Positions 23,301 through 34,932 of a DNA stretch of 64,000 bases are shown here, in pieces. The notes below the pieces were generated by a model, which was not told where the DNA came from, did not search any database, and saw only the letters and a list, made by a program, of their open reading frames with translations. Position 1 is the first letter of the stretch. Every line of letters starts with the position of its first letter. Made by a program: the position numbers and the translations under genes. The stretch is from Cyrtodaria siliqua (Eukaryota > Mollusca > Bivalvia > Adapedonta > Hiatellidae), in assembly GCA_037043455.1 (NCBI GenBank), contig JAWPHD010010959.1, positions 1 to 64,000 on the forward strand, given 5' to 3'.

Positions 23301-26300
23301 CACACTTCACTGGATCACTATAGTGTTGTATGTGGATACCAGCAGTGAAAATTAAGACTTCTTACTTCACTGGGTCTCTATAGTGTTGTATGTTTATTCA
23401 CGCAGTGTAAAGTAAGACTTCATATTTCACTGGGCCACTAAAGTGTTGTATGTGGATACACGCAGTGAAAAGTAAAACTTCTTATTTTACTGGGTCACTA
23501 TAGTGTTGTATGTGGATACAAGCAGTGAAAGTAAGTTTCTTACTTCATTGGGTCACTATAGTGTTGTATGTGGATACCGGCAGTGAAATGTAAGACTTCT
23601 TACTTCACTGGGTCACTACAGTGTTGTATGTGGAAACACGCAGTGAAAAGTAAGGCTCCTTACTTCACTGGGTCACTTTAGGGTTGTATGTGGATACAAG
23701 CAGTGAACAGTAAGTCTTCTTACTTCACTGGATCACTATAGTGTTGTATGTGGATACCATCATTTAAAAGTAAAACTTCATACTTCACTTGGTCACTATA
23801 AGGTTGTATGTGGATACAATCAGTGAAAAATAGGTCTTCTTACTTCACTGGGCCACTATAGTGTTGTATGCGGATACCAGCAGTGAAAAGTAAGACTCCT
23901 TACTATTGGGTCACTATAGTGTTGTATGTGGATATAAGCAGTGAAAAGTAAGTCTTCTTACTTCTCTGTGTCACTATAGTGTTGTATGTTGATACAAGCA
24001 GTGAAAAGTAAGTCTTCTTACTTCACTGGGTCACTTTAGTGTTGTATATGGATACCAGCAGTGAAAAGTAAGATTCCCTACTTCACTTGGTCATTATAGT
24101 GTTGTATGTGGATACCAGCAGTGAAAAGTAAGACTCCTTACTATTGGGTCACTATATAGTGTTGTATGTGGATACATGCAGTGAAAAGTAAGTATTCTTC
24201 TCTGGGTCACTATAGTGTTGTATGTGGATACATGCAGTGAAAAGTAAGACTTCATACTTCATTGGGCCACTATAGTGTTGTATGTGTATTCACGCAGTGA
24301 AAAGTAAGACTTCATCATTCACTGGGCCACTAAAGTGTTGTATGTGGATACACGCAGTGAAAAGTAAAACTTCTTACTTTACTGGGTCACTATAGTGTTG
24401 TATGTGGATACAAGCAGTGAAAGGTAAGTTTTCATACTTCACTGGATCACTATAGTGTTGTATGTGGATACCAGCAGTGAAAAGTGCGACTTCTTACTTC
24501 ACTGGGTCACTATAGTGTTGTATGTGTATTCACGCAGTGAAAAGTAAGACTTCATATTTCACTGGGCCACTAAAGTATTGTATGTGGATACACGCAGTGA
24601 AAAGTAAGACTTCTTACTTTAATGGGTCACTATAGTGTTGTATGTGGATACAAGCAGTGATAAGTAAATTTTCTTACTTCACTGGGTCACTATAGTGTTG
24701 TATGTGGATACCGGCAGTGAAAAGTAAGACTTCTTACTTCACTGGGTCACTACAGTGTTGTATGTGGAAACACGCAGTTAAAAGTAAAGCTCCTCACTTC
24801 ACTGGGTCACTATAGGGTTGTATGTGGATACCAGCAGTGAAAAGTAAGATTCCCTACTTCACTTGGTCATTATAGTGTTGTATGTGGATACCAGCAGTGA
24901 AAAGTAAGACTCCTTACTATTGGGTCACTATATAGTGTTGTATGTGGATACATGCAGTGAAAAGTAAGTATTCTTCTCTGGGTCACTATAGTGGTGTATG
25001 TGGATACCAGCAGTGAAAAGTAAGACTTCATACTTCACTGGGCCACTATAGTGTTGTATGTGTATTCACGCAGTGAAAAGTAAGACTTCATCCTTCACTG
25101 GGCCACTAAAGTGTTGTATGTGGATACACGCAGTGAAAAGTAAAACTTCTTACTTTACTGGGTCACTATATTTTTGTATGTGGATACAAGCAGTGAAAAG
25201 TAAGTTTTCATACTTCACTGGATCACTATAGTGTTGTATGTGGATACCAGCAGTGAAAAGTAAGACTTCTTACTTTACTGGGTCACTATAGTGTTGTATG
25301 TGTGTTCACGCAGTGGAAAGTAAGACTTCATATTTCACTGGACCACTAAAGTGTTGTATGTGGATACACGCAGTGAAAAGTAAAACTTCTTACTTTACTG
25401 GGTCACTATGGTGTTGTATGTGGATACAAGCAGTGAAAAGTAAGTTTTCTTACTTCACTGGGTCACTATAGTTTTGTATGTGGATACCGGCAGTGAAAAG
25501 TAAGACTTCTTACTTCACTGGGTCACTACAGTGCTGTATGTGGAAACACGCAATGAAAAGTAAGGCTCCTTACTTCACTGGGTCACTATAGGGTTGTATG
25601 TGGATACAAGCAGTGAACAGTAAGTCTTCTTACTTCACTGGTTCACTATAGTGTTGTATGTGGATACCATCAGTTAAAAGTAAGACTTCATACTTCACTT
25701 GGTCACTATAGTGTTATATGTGTATACACGCGGTAAAAAGTAAGACTCCTTACTTCACTGGTTCACTATAAGGTTGTATGTGGATACTAGCAGTGATAAG
25801 TAACTCTACTTACTTCACTGGGTCACTATAGTGTTGTATGTTGATACAATCAGTGAAATGTAAGACTCCTTACTATTGGGTCACTATAGTGTTGTATGTG
25901 GATACAATCAGTGAAAAATAGGTCTTCTTACTTCACTGGGCCACTATAGTGTTGTATGTGGATGCCAGCAGTGAAAAATAGGTCTTCCTACTTCACTGGG
26001 TCACTATAGGGTTGTATGTGGATACCAGCAGTGAAATGTAAGACTCCTTACTTCACTGGGTCACTATATAGTTTTGTATGTGGATACATGCAGTGAAAAG
26101 TAAGTATTCTTCTCTGGGTCACTATAGTGTTGTATGTGGATACCAGCTGTGAAAAGTAAGACTTCATACTTCACTGGGCCACAATAGTGTTGTATGTGGA
26201 TACCAGCTGTGAAAAGTAAGGCTTCTTACTTCACTGGGTCACTATAGTGTTGTATGTGTATTCACGCAGTGAAAAGTAAGACTTCATACTTCACTGGGCC

Positions 26301-28102
26301 ACTAAAGTGTTGTATGTGGATACACGCGGTGAAAAGTAAGAATTCATACTTCACTGTGTCACTATAGTGTTGTATGTGGATACACGAAGTGAAAAGTAAG
26401 TATTCTTACTTCACTTGGCCACTATAGTGTTGTATGTGGATACACGCAGTGAAAAGTAAGACTTCATACTTCATAGGGTCACTATAGTGTTGTATGTGGA
26501 TACCAGCAGTGAAAATTAAGACTTCATACTTCACTGTGCCACTATAGTGTTGTATGTGGATACCAGCAGTGAAAAGTAATACTTCTTACTTCACTGGGTC
26601 ACTATTGTATCGTATGTGGATACAAGCAGTGGAAAGTAAGACTTCTTACTTTACTGGGTCACTATATTGTTGTATGTTGATACAAGCAGTGAAAAGTAAG
26701 TTTTCTTACTTCACTGGGTCACTATAGTGTTGGTTGTATGTGGATACCGGCTGTGAAAATTAAGACATTACTTCACTGGGTCACTATAGTGTTGTATGTG
26801 GATACCAGCAGTGAAAATTAAGTCTTCTTACTTCACTGGGTCACCATAATGTTGTATGTGTATTCACGCAGTGAAAAGTAAGAATTCATACTTCACTTAG
26901 CCACTAAAGTGTTGTATGTGGATACACGCCGTGAAAAGTAAGAATTCATATTTCACTGTGTCACTATAGTGTTGTATGTGGATTTACGCAGTGAAAAGTA
27001 AGTCCTCTTACTTCACTTGGCCACTATAGTGTTGTATGTGGATACACGCAGTGAAAAGTAAGACTTCTTACTTCACTGGGTCACTATAGTGTTGATTGTA
27101 TGTGGATACCGGCTTTGAAAATTAAGACTCATTACTTCACTGGGCCACTAAAGTGTTGTATGTGGATACACGCAGTGAAAAGTAAGAATTCATACTTCAC
27201 TGTGTCACTATAGTGTTGTATGTGGATACACGAAGTGAAAAGTAAGACTTCTTACTTCACTGGGCCACTATAGTGTTGTATGTGGATACACGCAGTGAAA
27301 AGTAAGTCTTCTTACTTCACTGGGCCACTATAGTGTTGTATGTGGATACCAGCAGTGAAAATTAAGTCTTCTTACTTCACTGGGTCACTATAGTGTTGTA
27401 TGTGTATTCACGCAGTGAAAAGTAAGACTTCATACTTCACTGGGCCACTAAAGTGTTGTATGTGGATACACGCAGTGAAAAGTAAGACTTCATACTTCGC
27501 TGGGCCACTATAGTGTTGTATGTGGATACACGCAGTGAAAAGTAAGACTTCATACTTCACTTGGTCACTATAGTGTTGTATGTGGATACACGCAGTGAAA
27601 AGTAAGTCTTCTTACTTCACTTGGTCACTATAGTGTTGTATGTGGATACCAGCAGTGAAAAGTAAGTCTTCTTACTTCACTGGGTCACTATTGTATCGTA
27701 TGTGGATACAAGCAGTGGAAAGTAAGACTTCTTACTTTACTGGGTCACTATAGTGTTGTATGTGGATACAAGCAATGGAAAGTAAGACTTCTTACTTTAA
27801 TGGGTCACTATAGTGTTGTATGTGGATACCAGCAGTGAAAAGTAATACTTCTTACTTCACTGGGTCACTATTGTATCGTATGTGGATACAAGCAGTGGAA
27901 AGTAAGACTTCTTACTTTACTGGGTCACTATAGTGTTGTATGTGGATACAAGCAGTGAAAAGTAAGACTTCTTACTTCACTGGGTCACTATAGTGTTGTA
28001 AGTGGATACCAGCAGTGATAAGTAAGACTCCTTACTTCACTGGGTCACTATAGTGTTGTATGTCGATACCAGCAATGAAAAATAAGACTTCTTACTATAC
28101 TG

Positions 28103-29317
28103 ATACAAGTCTCGACATCTCTGGGTAGAGATTGGCTAGCGACGACTAAAGGAAACACAACTTAGTCTTGATCATCTTCCACGCTTGATTGTAGATACAA
28201 ACGTCTGGACACGTTGTGCAGAAAAAAAAGAATTCAACCGGAAACACGTGTCTGTAATTATTATTTTGTTATTATAGTATTTTTGAACATCCACATTTTG
28301 TTCGTCACAATAATGAAGTTTTCCTCTTTTTTATTTTTTAATTTAGTGTCTTCCTGTGGTTCTTTATATCTTCGATGGAATGTGCATCTGGATCAGCCAA
28401 TCAGAGACGATACCAGAATCTCGACAAACTTCTTTTTTTTTCTAGAAGAACTGTTCTAAACGTTTGTCTTAAAAACCAACAAGCTTCGCAGGTCATCTAC
28501 ACTGCTACACAGCCGTCAATTTAAATTGAGTTGTTTGAGTTTGTAAAACGGGACATGTGCATTGAAGCAGTCTAAAACACAACTTTGTTGGGACTTGTTT
28601 ATTAAAAGACGAATGGTTTCTGTTATAAATCGCGGATTTTGGAAACTGAAATCAATGTATGCTGTCTCAATATATTTTAAACATTATTAACCTGAAATAA
28701 TGCACATTGTTGATCTGAATTCAGTGGGCGTCTGCACGTTTCTAATTAATAATAAACTACAAGCAAGTAGCAAAGCCAACAACAATGCCGAGACAAACTT
28801 GCAGCAACGCCATTTATTTAATATAATAGAACACGAAATACTCAAGCACTGGGGGGCATGTGCATTGCACGTTTTATTGTTTGTGCATGTTATTTATTAC
28901 AAATGTATTATATAGTATCTATATATCTAATTATTATTTAATATCGCTTGAGAGCCAGCTTTTCACATTGAACACTCCAATTTAAGTATGTTTTATTGAA
29001 ATAATGGAATATATCGATTGCAACAAATATCGCCGAACTGCTTTCAATACTTCCAGTACAAACAATGTTATCATTATTAAACACGATATTGTGTAAAATC
29101 GATTATGAACTCATCAGTGTTGTCATATACGCATTAACCATATATGGCCTGTCGCATAGCTGCATGTTTTGTTGTAGTTGTTGTTGTTGTTGTAGTTTTT
29201 ATCGCTTTCTTTTTGTTGCTTTGTTTTTTTGCTTTGTTTTTTTGGCAATCAAACTATATTAATATAAGAAATAAACGGAAAGTGATGAAAGGAGCCCAAA
29301 TACATAAAACAAAAATA
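28103..29317. other. Satellite right flank; no recognised gene
   Basis: The array stops at about 28102, where the monomer runs into unrelated sequence. Open frames at 28214-28459 and 28700-28915 have no recognisable domain. A (TTG)n-rich run lies at about 29167-29235. Confidence 0.5.
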
Positions 29318-29480
29318 ATGTTTGCCCTTTCCCGACCGAAAGAAAGGGCCCTACCCAAATATATTTTCTCTCAATTTTTGTAACTTTGTTTTTGTTATAA
29401 AAATAATAATAATAAAACAAATAATATTTGGCTACCTACCGACCTAAAATTTGAAATTAGGGTCGGGAAAGGGCAAACAT
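29318..29480. mobile_element. MITE-like element with perfect 20-bp terminal inverted repeats
   Basis: 'atgtttgccctttcccgacc' at 29318-29337 is exactly inverted at 29461-29480, giving a 163-bp non-coding unit. A possible 5-bp direct repeat (aaata) abuts both ends but could be chance in AT-rich DNA. Confidence 0.7.
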
Positions 29481-29950
29481 AAATATGTTTAAGGATGGCC
29501 TAATAAACATCATAACTAAACATAGGCATTACGTTTAACTCTGTTTCCAAGACACCAATAACCCTAGCATATTCTAACTTTATAAACAGATACATGAATA
29601 GTATACATTCCCCGTTATTTTTTAATAATCATCCATTGATTCTGGTTTTTGGATTGAAATATATATTGAGAGAGGATTTATATTAAAAACATATTGTGCT
29701 GTTCTAAAAGTGACATTGTCGTATTTGGACTATTGTGGAGAACTACACAAGGAAATACTTAAACTAAATTTGGATTAAAGGGACACTTTATATTAAAATT
29801 AGATTCCAAGAAATACTGGATCTAATTTATTTGTATTCTGTAAGTGAATATTTTTGATTATGAAGTTTGAAAGGCCAATATTGATGAAAATAACCAGCAT
29901 CAATGAAGTGTAAACAGTAGATCAAGGTATATCTATGGTTCTTATCTCGA
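29481..29950. other. AT-rich spacer containing a 30-bp block found again at 34 kb
   Basis: Holds 'ccccgttattttttaata' at 29610, the start of a 30-base block that recurs exactly at 34061-34090. Otherwise unassigned. Confidence 0.6.
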
Positions 29951-31746
29951 TGTACACGCCTGCTAAACATTCTCTCCACAACCAAAAGGAGAACAATGAA
30001 AATTGAGCGAAAGGCACTTCCGAGAAGGAGCGAAAGCGAAGTTTTCATCAACAAACGTGAGTATGGTCTACTTTTATTTCTTTTAACAAGAACAACAGAG
30101 ATTTTTTCAAAAAATCGGGGAATGTGTTTCCGTGTAGTCATATTTATACTTCATGTAGAATACGATTTCGGCTTTTAAAAGTGTAAATTATAGCGGCTAG
30201 AACTTTTCTCCTGTCGAAAGTTGGTACAGGTTTCTCCACTGATCATACTTTCAACTTGTTTTTGGAACATATTTACATTCAAGAAGTATTTCGATGGTGA
30301 ATATCACTCGAATACCGCCCATAAATTACTTATGCCCTAAATTTGAATGTTGAAGTTTTAATCTGTGTGATTTATGGTCAATTTTCTCGAGGCAGGGTAG
30401 CGAACGAGCTGGGGGTACAGCGATCGTCAAGGAGGTGGAGCGGACGTCTGTTTAATTCCACAAGCAACGTACTTTGACAATGTCGACTCGAACGCAGTTG
30501 CATCATGAACAGATGCTTTTTGTAGATTTTATTACCTTTTCTTCACTCAAAACGCATTTAGCAGTGGATTAGGTGTCACTGTATGTGCTGCGGCACAAAC
30601 TTACTTTGGAAATAAGCTCCTTTACATCGTTCAAAGTTAGGTTATTTATATCTAATAAACGATACATTTCTGACACATACACGTCTGCGATATTCATTTC
30701 AGGTCCAGTTTTGCATCAAACTTGAACAAAATTGATCATAGTTGATATTGATTTTTGTTTTCCTAATACGAGTATATGTATATTTGTTTGAGATACTTTT
30801 TAACTTTGGGTAGAATTAGGTAGAATTATCAAATAAACACATTTCTCAACTACATTCAATTATATGTTAGTGAACATTGAATACACGTATATTCGTTGAT
30901 CGCGTATATGCAAATGGAGTTCTTTTTAAAGGGAAGCAACTGCATACAAGATAAGCAATGTCTGAACAGTTTCAAACCTAAATCGAAAGTTGAAATAAGG
31001 ATAGAGATTTTCAGCATACAATAAAGTTTATCTGCCGAGAAAATCCAGCCAGCCAGACAGGTTAATAGCGTAACTTTTAAAGATCTTTTTAAAGGAGCTC
31101 ATTTCAAAAGAAAGTTTGTGCCGCATACACGTATACAATGACACCTAATCCACTGCTAAATGCGTTTTGAGTGAAGAAAAGGTAATAAAATCTACATAAA
31201 GCATCTGTTCATGACGCAACTGCGTTCGAATAGACATTGTCAAAGTATGTTGCTGGTGAAATTAAACAGGCGTCCGCTCTACCTCCTTGACGTTCGCTCT
31301 ACCCAGCACGTTCGATCCCCTACCTCGAGAAAATTGACCATAAATCACTCAGATTAAAACTTCAACATTCAAATTTAGGGCATAAGCAATTTATGGGCGG
31401 TATTCAAGTGATATTCACCATCGAAATACTTCTTGAATGCATATAGGTTCCACAAAAAAGATGAACGTGTGATCAGTGGAGAAACTTGCACCAACTATCG
31501 ACAGGAGAAAAGTTCTAGCCGCTATAATTTACACTTTTAAAAGACGAAATTGTATTCTACATGCCTACACGGAAACGCATTCCTCGATTTTTGAAAAAAT
31601 CTCTGTTGTTCTTGTTAAAAGAAATAAAAGTAGATCATACTCACGTTTGTTGATGAAAACCGCGCTTTCGCTCCTTCTCGGAAGTGGCTTTCGCTCAATT
31701 TTCATTGTTTTCCTTTTGGTTGTGGAGCGAATGTTTACCAGGCGTG
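29951..31746. mobile_element. 1.8-kb long inverted repeat (foldback-like), arms ~670 bp
   Basis: The left arm (29951-30631) and right arm (31087-31746) are reverse complements at high identity over their whole length. Both start outside with CACGCCTG and end inside near 'gagctccttta'. The spacer (30632-31086) has no reading frame. The mirrored open frames on the two arms (minus 30141-29827 and plus 31476-31913) translate to the same peptide because of the inversion and show no known transposase motif. Possible foldback-type element or inverted duplication. The right end directly abuts a LINE 3' end. No target duplication is visible. Confidence 0.8.
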
Positions 31747-32745
31747 AAAGAAATAAAGAAAACTTTATTTGCCTCGTCATATGCCTATGGGGGTTCGAGG
31801 CCATCCTCCATAAACCTTACAAATGTATATATAAAATGTTAAAAAGTCTGAAAAGACACTTGAGCAAATCAATCAAATACATATACATTTTAAACTATGT
31901 TTCTCGGTCATAGTGGACAGTGTGACTGTTTTTTTTGTTACCTCATATAGATATCCTATAAATATAAACTACATCACATATCTGAAGACAACATGGCAGT
32001 CAATCAAATTGTAAACATTCATCCATTCATGAGTTATAATTAAAATATATACCCCTACAGAATATAAACACCTAGCACTCTTTTCTTCGAAAAAAAAAAC
32101 AACTGCGCTAGAGCATTTTTAATTAAACAGGCCCAATTTTTGGTGTTCGTTTTATTAGTTAGGTCGATTAACATTAATTTATAAACATAACTTATACACT
32201 TTCTTTCGTCCGTATTAATAACCTTTAACCAATATTTGATATTAATATATAGTCTTCGCGTAGCATAATCTGTTCTACCTAGTTCCCCATAACTAAAATC
32301 CTTTTGAGTTGACGTTTTCACACCCAATAATTGTTTACAGAACTGCATATGCACTCGTTCAATTTGTTTATCCTGACAGAAACCCCATACTTCACTTCCA
32401 TAGTTAAGTATAGGTGTTACCAACTTATCGAATAATTCTAAAATAGTCTGGGTGGAATAATTAAATATTGGTAAAATTGTATAAATACTTATTTAGCTTA
32501 AATATAACTTTGTTGTGCTTGACCCGATAAAGTTATTTGGCAATTTGCAAATGATCCCCCAGCAGTAACAACAATACCTAGATATGAAAATTTATTTACT
32601 ATCTATATGGGTTTACCATCGTGAAAGTTTAAATTTCTTGGTAATATCCCACCTTTTCTGAATATCATTACTTTGGTTTTATCCGTGTTAACTCGAAGTT
32701 TCCACCTTTCGCAGTAGTCGTACAATATAAGTAATTTATTTTTTA
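31747..32745 (-). pseudogene. 5'-truncated LINE fragment, reverse-transcriptase C-terminal half
   Basis: On the minus strand from 32740, the thumb region reads CERWKLRVNTDKTKVMIFRK, then FSYLGIVVTAGGSF, then (with a frameshift) PILNYGSEVWGF and IERVHMQFCKQLLGVKTST in the open frame 32423-32055. This is the typical C-terminal order of non-LTR RTs. A ~300-bp 3' UTR ends near 31747 with 'aaataaag' and T/A-rich tail sequence. The 5' truncation at ~32745 coincides with the start of the palindrome at 32750. Confidence 0.8.
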
Positions 32746-32749
32746 AATG

Positions 32750-33108
32750 TCAGAGACATGTTGTGCGTTGACGACGCCAGCTACTAACGTTTTGCATGTT
32801 TTCCAGCATACCGGATGTTGATGCGACTTTTATCTCGACCCTAGGGTGAGATGGAAATATCTAGCCCCGGTAAATTGACGGATTTCCTTATCCTGTATGC
32901 AAGAATCTTATAATCTTCACCGGATACCGATGAAAGATTCTTATATTCTTGCATACCGGACAAGGATATCCTTCATTTTACCGGGGCTAGATATTTCCAT
33001 CTCACCCTAGGGTCGAGATAAAATTCACGCGCACCTACATCCGGTATACAGGAAAACATGCAAAACGGTAGTAGCTGGCGGCGTCAACGTACAACATGTC
33101 TCTGATGT
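32750..33108. repeat. ~360-bp imperfect palindrome (foldback MITE-like)
   Basis: The left arm (about 32752-32917) and right arm (about 32935-33108) are inverted copies. Shared landmarks are gagacatgttgt at the outer ends, cataccggatgt, 'ctcgaccctagggtgagat', 'ggaaatatctagccccgg' and 'tatgcaagaat'. The centre is near 32925. No coding content. Confidence 0.85.
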
Positions 33109-33480
33109 GCAAGAAAAAGAATCTATCATGTGTATTCGGTTCAGATAGGGAATTCTAACCCTCGGTATAAGTGTTTTAATCAGAACCTCGGCAGAGCCTC
33201 GGTTCCGATAAAAACACTTGTACCTCGGGTTGGAATTCCCTATCTTCAACCAACCTATGGAAGATTCTTATAATATTTATGGGTAAAGATAAAAGTCACG
33301 CGCGCACCAACGTCCGGTATGCATGAAAACATACAAAACGTTAGTAGCTGGCGGCCTCAACGCACGACATGTCTCTGATATGCAAGAAAAAGAATCTATC
33401 ATGGGTATTCGGTTCAGATAGGAAATTCCAACCCTCGGTATAAGTGTTTTAATCGAAACCTCGGCTCGGTTCCATAAACT
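33109..33480. repeat. Adjacent hairpin (33136-33246) and third partial copy of the palindrome arm
   Basis: Between 33136 and 33246, 'gatagggaattctaaccctc' and 'aagtgttttaat' are inverted around 'gcagagcctc', forming a second hairpin. From 33256 to 33470 the outer part of the 32750-33108 right arm plus the first half of this hairpin is repeated in direct orientation (cgcaccaacgtccgg; gtagctggcggc; gaaaaagaatctatcatg). Confidence 0.75.
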
Positions 33481-33689
33481 ATTTTAATAGTCTGTATTTG
33501 TCTGTATTTGTTCAACATTTTATATATTTTAAATTGTCTCTTCGTTGATCTCCGATATCAGATATATCGTGCTTCAGCATTGCAGTGTTATTGTCATTCT
33601 GTGAAAGAAAAGAAAACGACAGACCATGATCGTGCAAGTTCGTCAAACATCCAATGAAATAGCCAATTATCGTCAGCTGAAGGCCCACG

Positions 33690-34018
33690 AATGGCCTCTG
33701 TGGTCGAGCGGGTAAAGACGCTGAGTTTAAAACCTTTTTACTCCCAACTGCTGCGGGTTCGAATCCCACTGGGCAGCTCAACTTGTGAGAAAATGTTGAT
33801 TCTTACGGATGGCGGGAGGTATACACTACAGGTTCCACCAGGGAAAAAGAGGGTGATCTGCCGCCACCACTAAAAATCGACTGTCATACATAGCCTAATA
33901 TGTGCTGAAGCCTAAAATATGCGCTAAAATGACCTTAAAACACCATTCAAAAAAGAAATTGACCGTCATACATAGCCTAAAATGTATGCTGAAAATTTCG
34001 TTAAACACAATTCAAACT
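33690..34018 (+). mobile_element. SINE family A, full-length-like copy with tRNA-Leu-like head
   Basis: The A-box-like TGGTCGAGCGGG is at 33701-33712 and a perfect B box GGTTCGAATCC at 33756-33766. The head resembles a class II (Leu-like) tRNA. The body has gggaggtatacac, 'ggttccaccagggaaaaaga', and ctgccgccaccac. The tail module (gtcatacatagcctaa...gtgctgaa...aaacac.attcaa) is present twice, ending at about 33948 and 34018. Two further copies are at 42482-42750 and 51571-51750. Confidence 0.8.
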
Positions 34019-34051
34019 AACTGAAGGCCCACTAAAGAAAGTTGTCTTACA

Positions 34052-34175
34052 GATCGCTGACCCCGTTATTTTTTAATAATCATCCATTGAACCTTGAACT
34101 TAGCCAGAGGCATTGCCCACATCGCTGATCCCCATCTTTTATAATCATTCATTGATTTATGAACTTAGCCAGGGG
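34052..34175 (+). repeat. Imperfect tandem duplication, ~71-bp period
   Basis: 'atcgctgaccccgttatttt' followed by gaacttagccagaggcattgcc-type sequence is repeated in diverged form 71 bp downstream (catcgctgatcccc; gaacttagccagggg). The first copy includes the 30-base block that also occurs at 29610. Confidence 0.7.
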
Positions 34176-34932
34176 TCTTGCCAAAACAGTATTTATGGCA
34201 GTTTGTTCATATACCTCCTTCATACACGATACGGCTTATTTTCGTGGGTTGTGTTCGCATTTCTTTCAATAACATTTAATACACAAACATATCTTGTGTT
34301 ATTATATATTTACTGCAATTAATAACCATCATATTGTTTCGGGTATTTATAAAGAATACTCCCTTTAAACGGGCAAGCCTTTTATCATGCGACTTTTGTA
34401 TTAACGACAGATCACTCTGGGATTAGCTAATTTTGGTACGCAGTGTTAAGTACAGATCAATATTACAACTTATACCTCTATTCAGTATTACCGATAAATT
34501 AAATGTATATTTTTTTATATAACAAATATGTTGGAGAACCATTTATAAATGCATTAACCCGTATCTCATTCGATGCGAAGGAAATTTGTATTATTTATGG
34601 ACTGCGAGCATAAAACACAAATTACCGCATTGATCAGTAACATTTTTTGACAGTGAAAAAATCGAAGGCGCTGAAATCGTCATGACCGATCGAATATGTC
34701 GTAAGAAAGGGATGTATATACAGAATTACAGTCTGCTAGGACTGATCGATATGGGCGTTTATTGTGCTCTTTATTCGGTTTGAATGGACACGTCGATTGA
34801 GGGGTGTAATCAACACTCGGTTAATAAGAATTGGTAATAATGGAAGTGTAGTTGAAATGGACGCATAAATCAAGGCTGTGTATCGCGGGCACAGGTAATC
34901 ACTTATTATACTTAATAGGCTATTTGTGGAGA
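34176..34932. other. Upstream region of the 34933 gene
   Basis: AT-rich, with no repeat family seen. A TATA-like word (tgtatatacag) is at about 34713 and would be a plausible core promoter roughly 220 bp before the start codon, but AT-rich background makes this weak. The frame of the downstream gene opens at 34852 after a TAG stop at 34849-34851; the first ATG is at 34933. Confidence 0.35.

Larger units (their letters stand above)
15650..28102 (+). repeat. Giant 60-bp satellite array (~200 monomers)
   Basis: The monomer is exactly 60 bp in most copies. Its core parts in order are 'tcactatagtg', 'ttgtatgtggatacc', 'agcagtgaaaagtaag', a variable 4-base segment, and 'cttacttcactggg'. Some monomers are 54-56 bp because a few bases are missing in 'ccttactattgggtca', and a few have a TA insertion (actatatagtg). 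Two dyads recur: the perfect 10-bp palindrome CACTATAGTG, and a hairpin in which CAGTGAA-(AA)-GTAAG pairs with CTTACTTCACTG around a 4-base loop. The array is interrupted once at its left edge (15732-16107). Open frames inside it (for example 16975-17250 and 19318-19581, minus) are repeat artefacts. Its genomic role (centromeric, heterochromatic or other) is not shown by the sequence. Confidence 0.97.

Noticed and set aside
15650..28102. CRISPR array
   Set aside because: Regular 60-bp period and dyads look superficially similar, but the whole monomer is repeated with no unique spacers, no cas genes are present, and the genome is eukaryotic.
29827..31913. Paired open frames with the same Leu/Phe-rich peptide
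   Set aside because: They are mirror images produced by the two arms of the long inverted repeat and contain no transposase motif.
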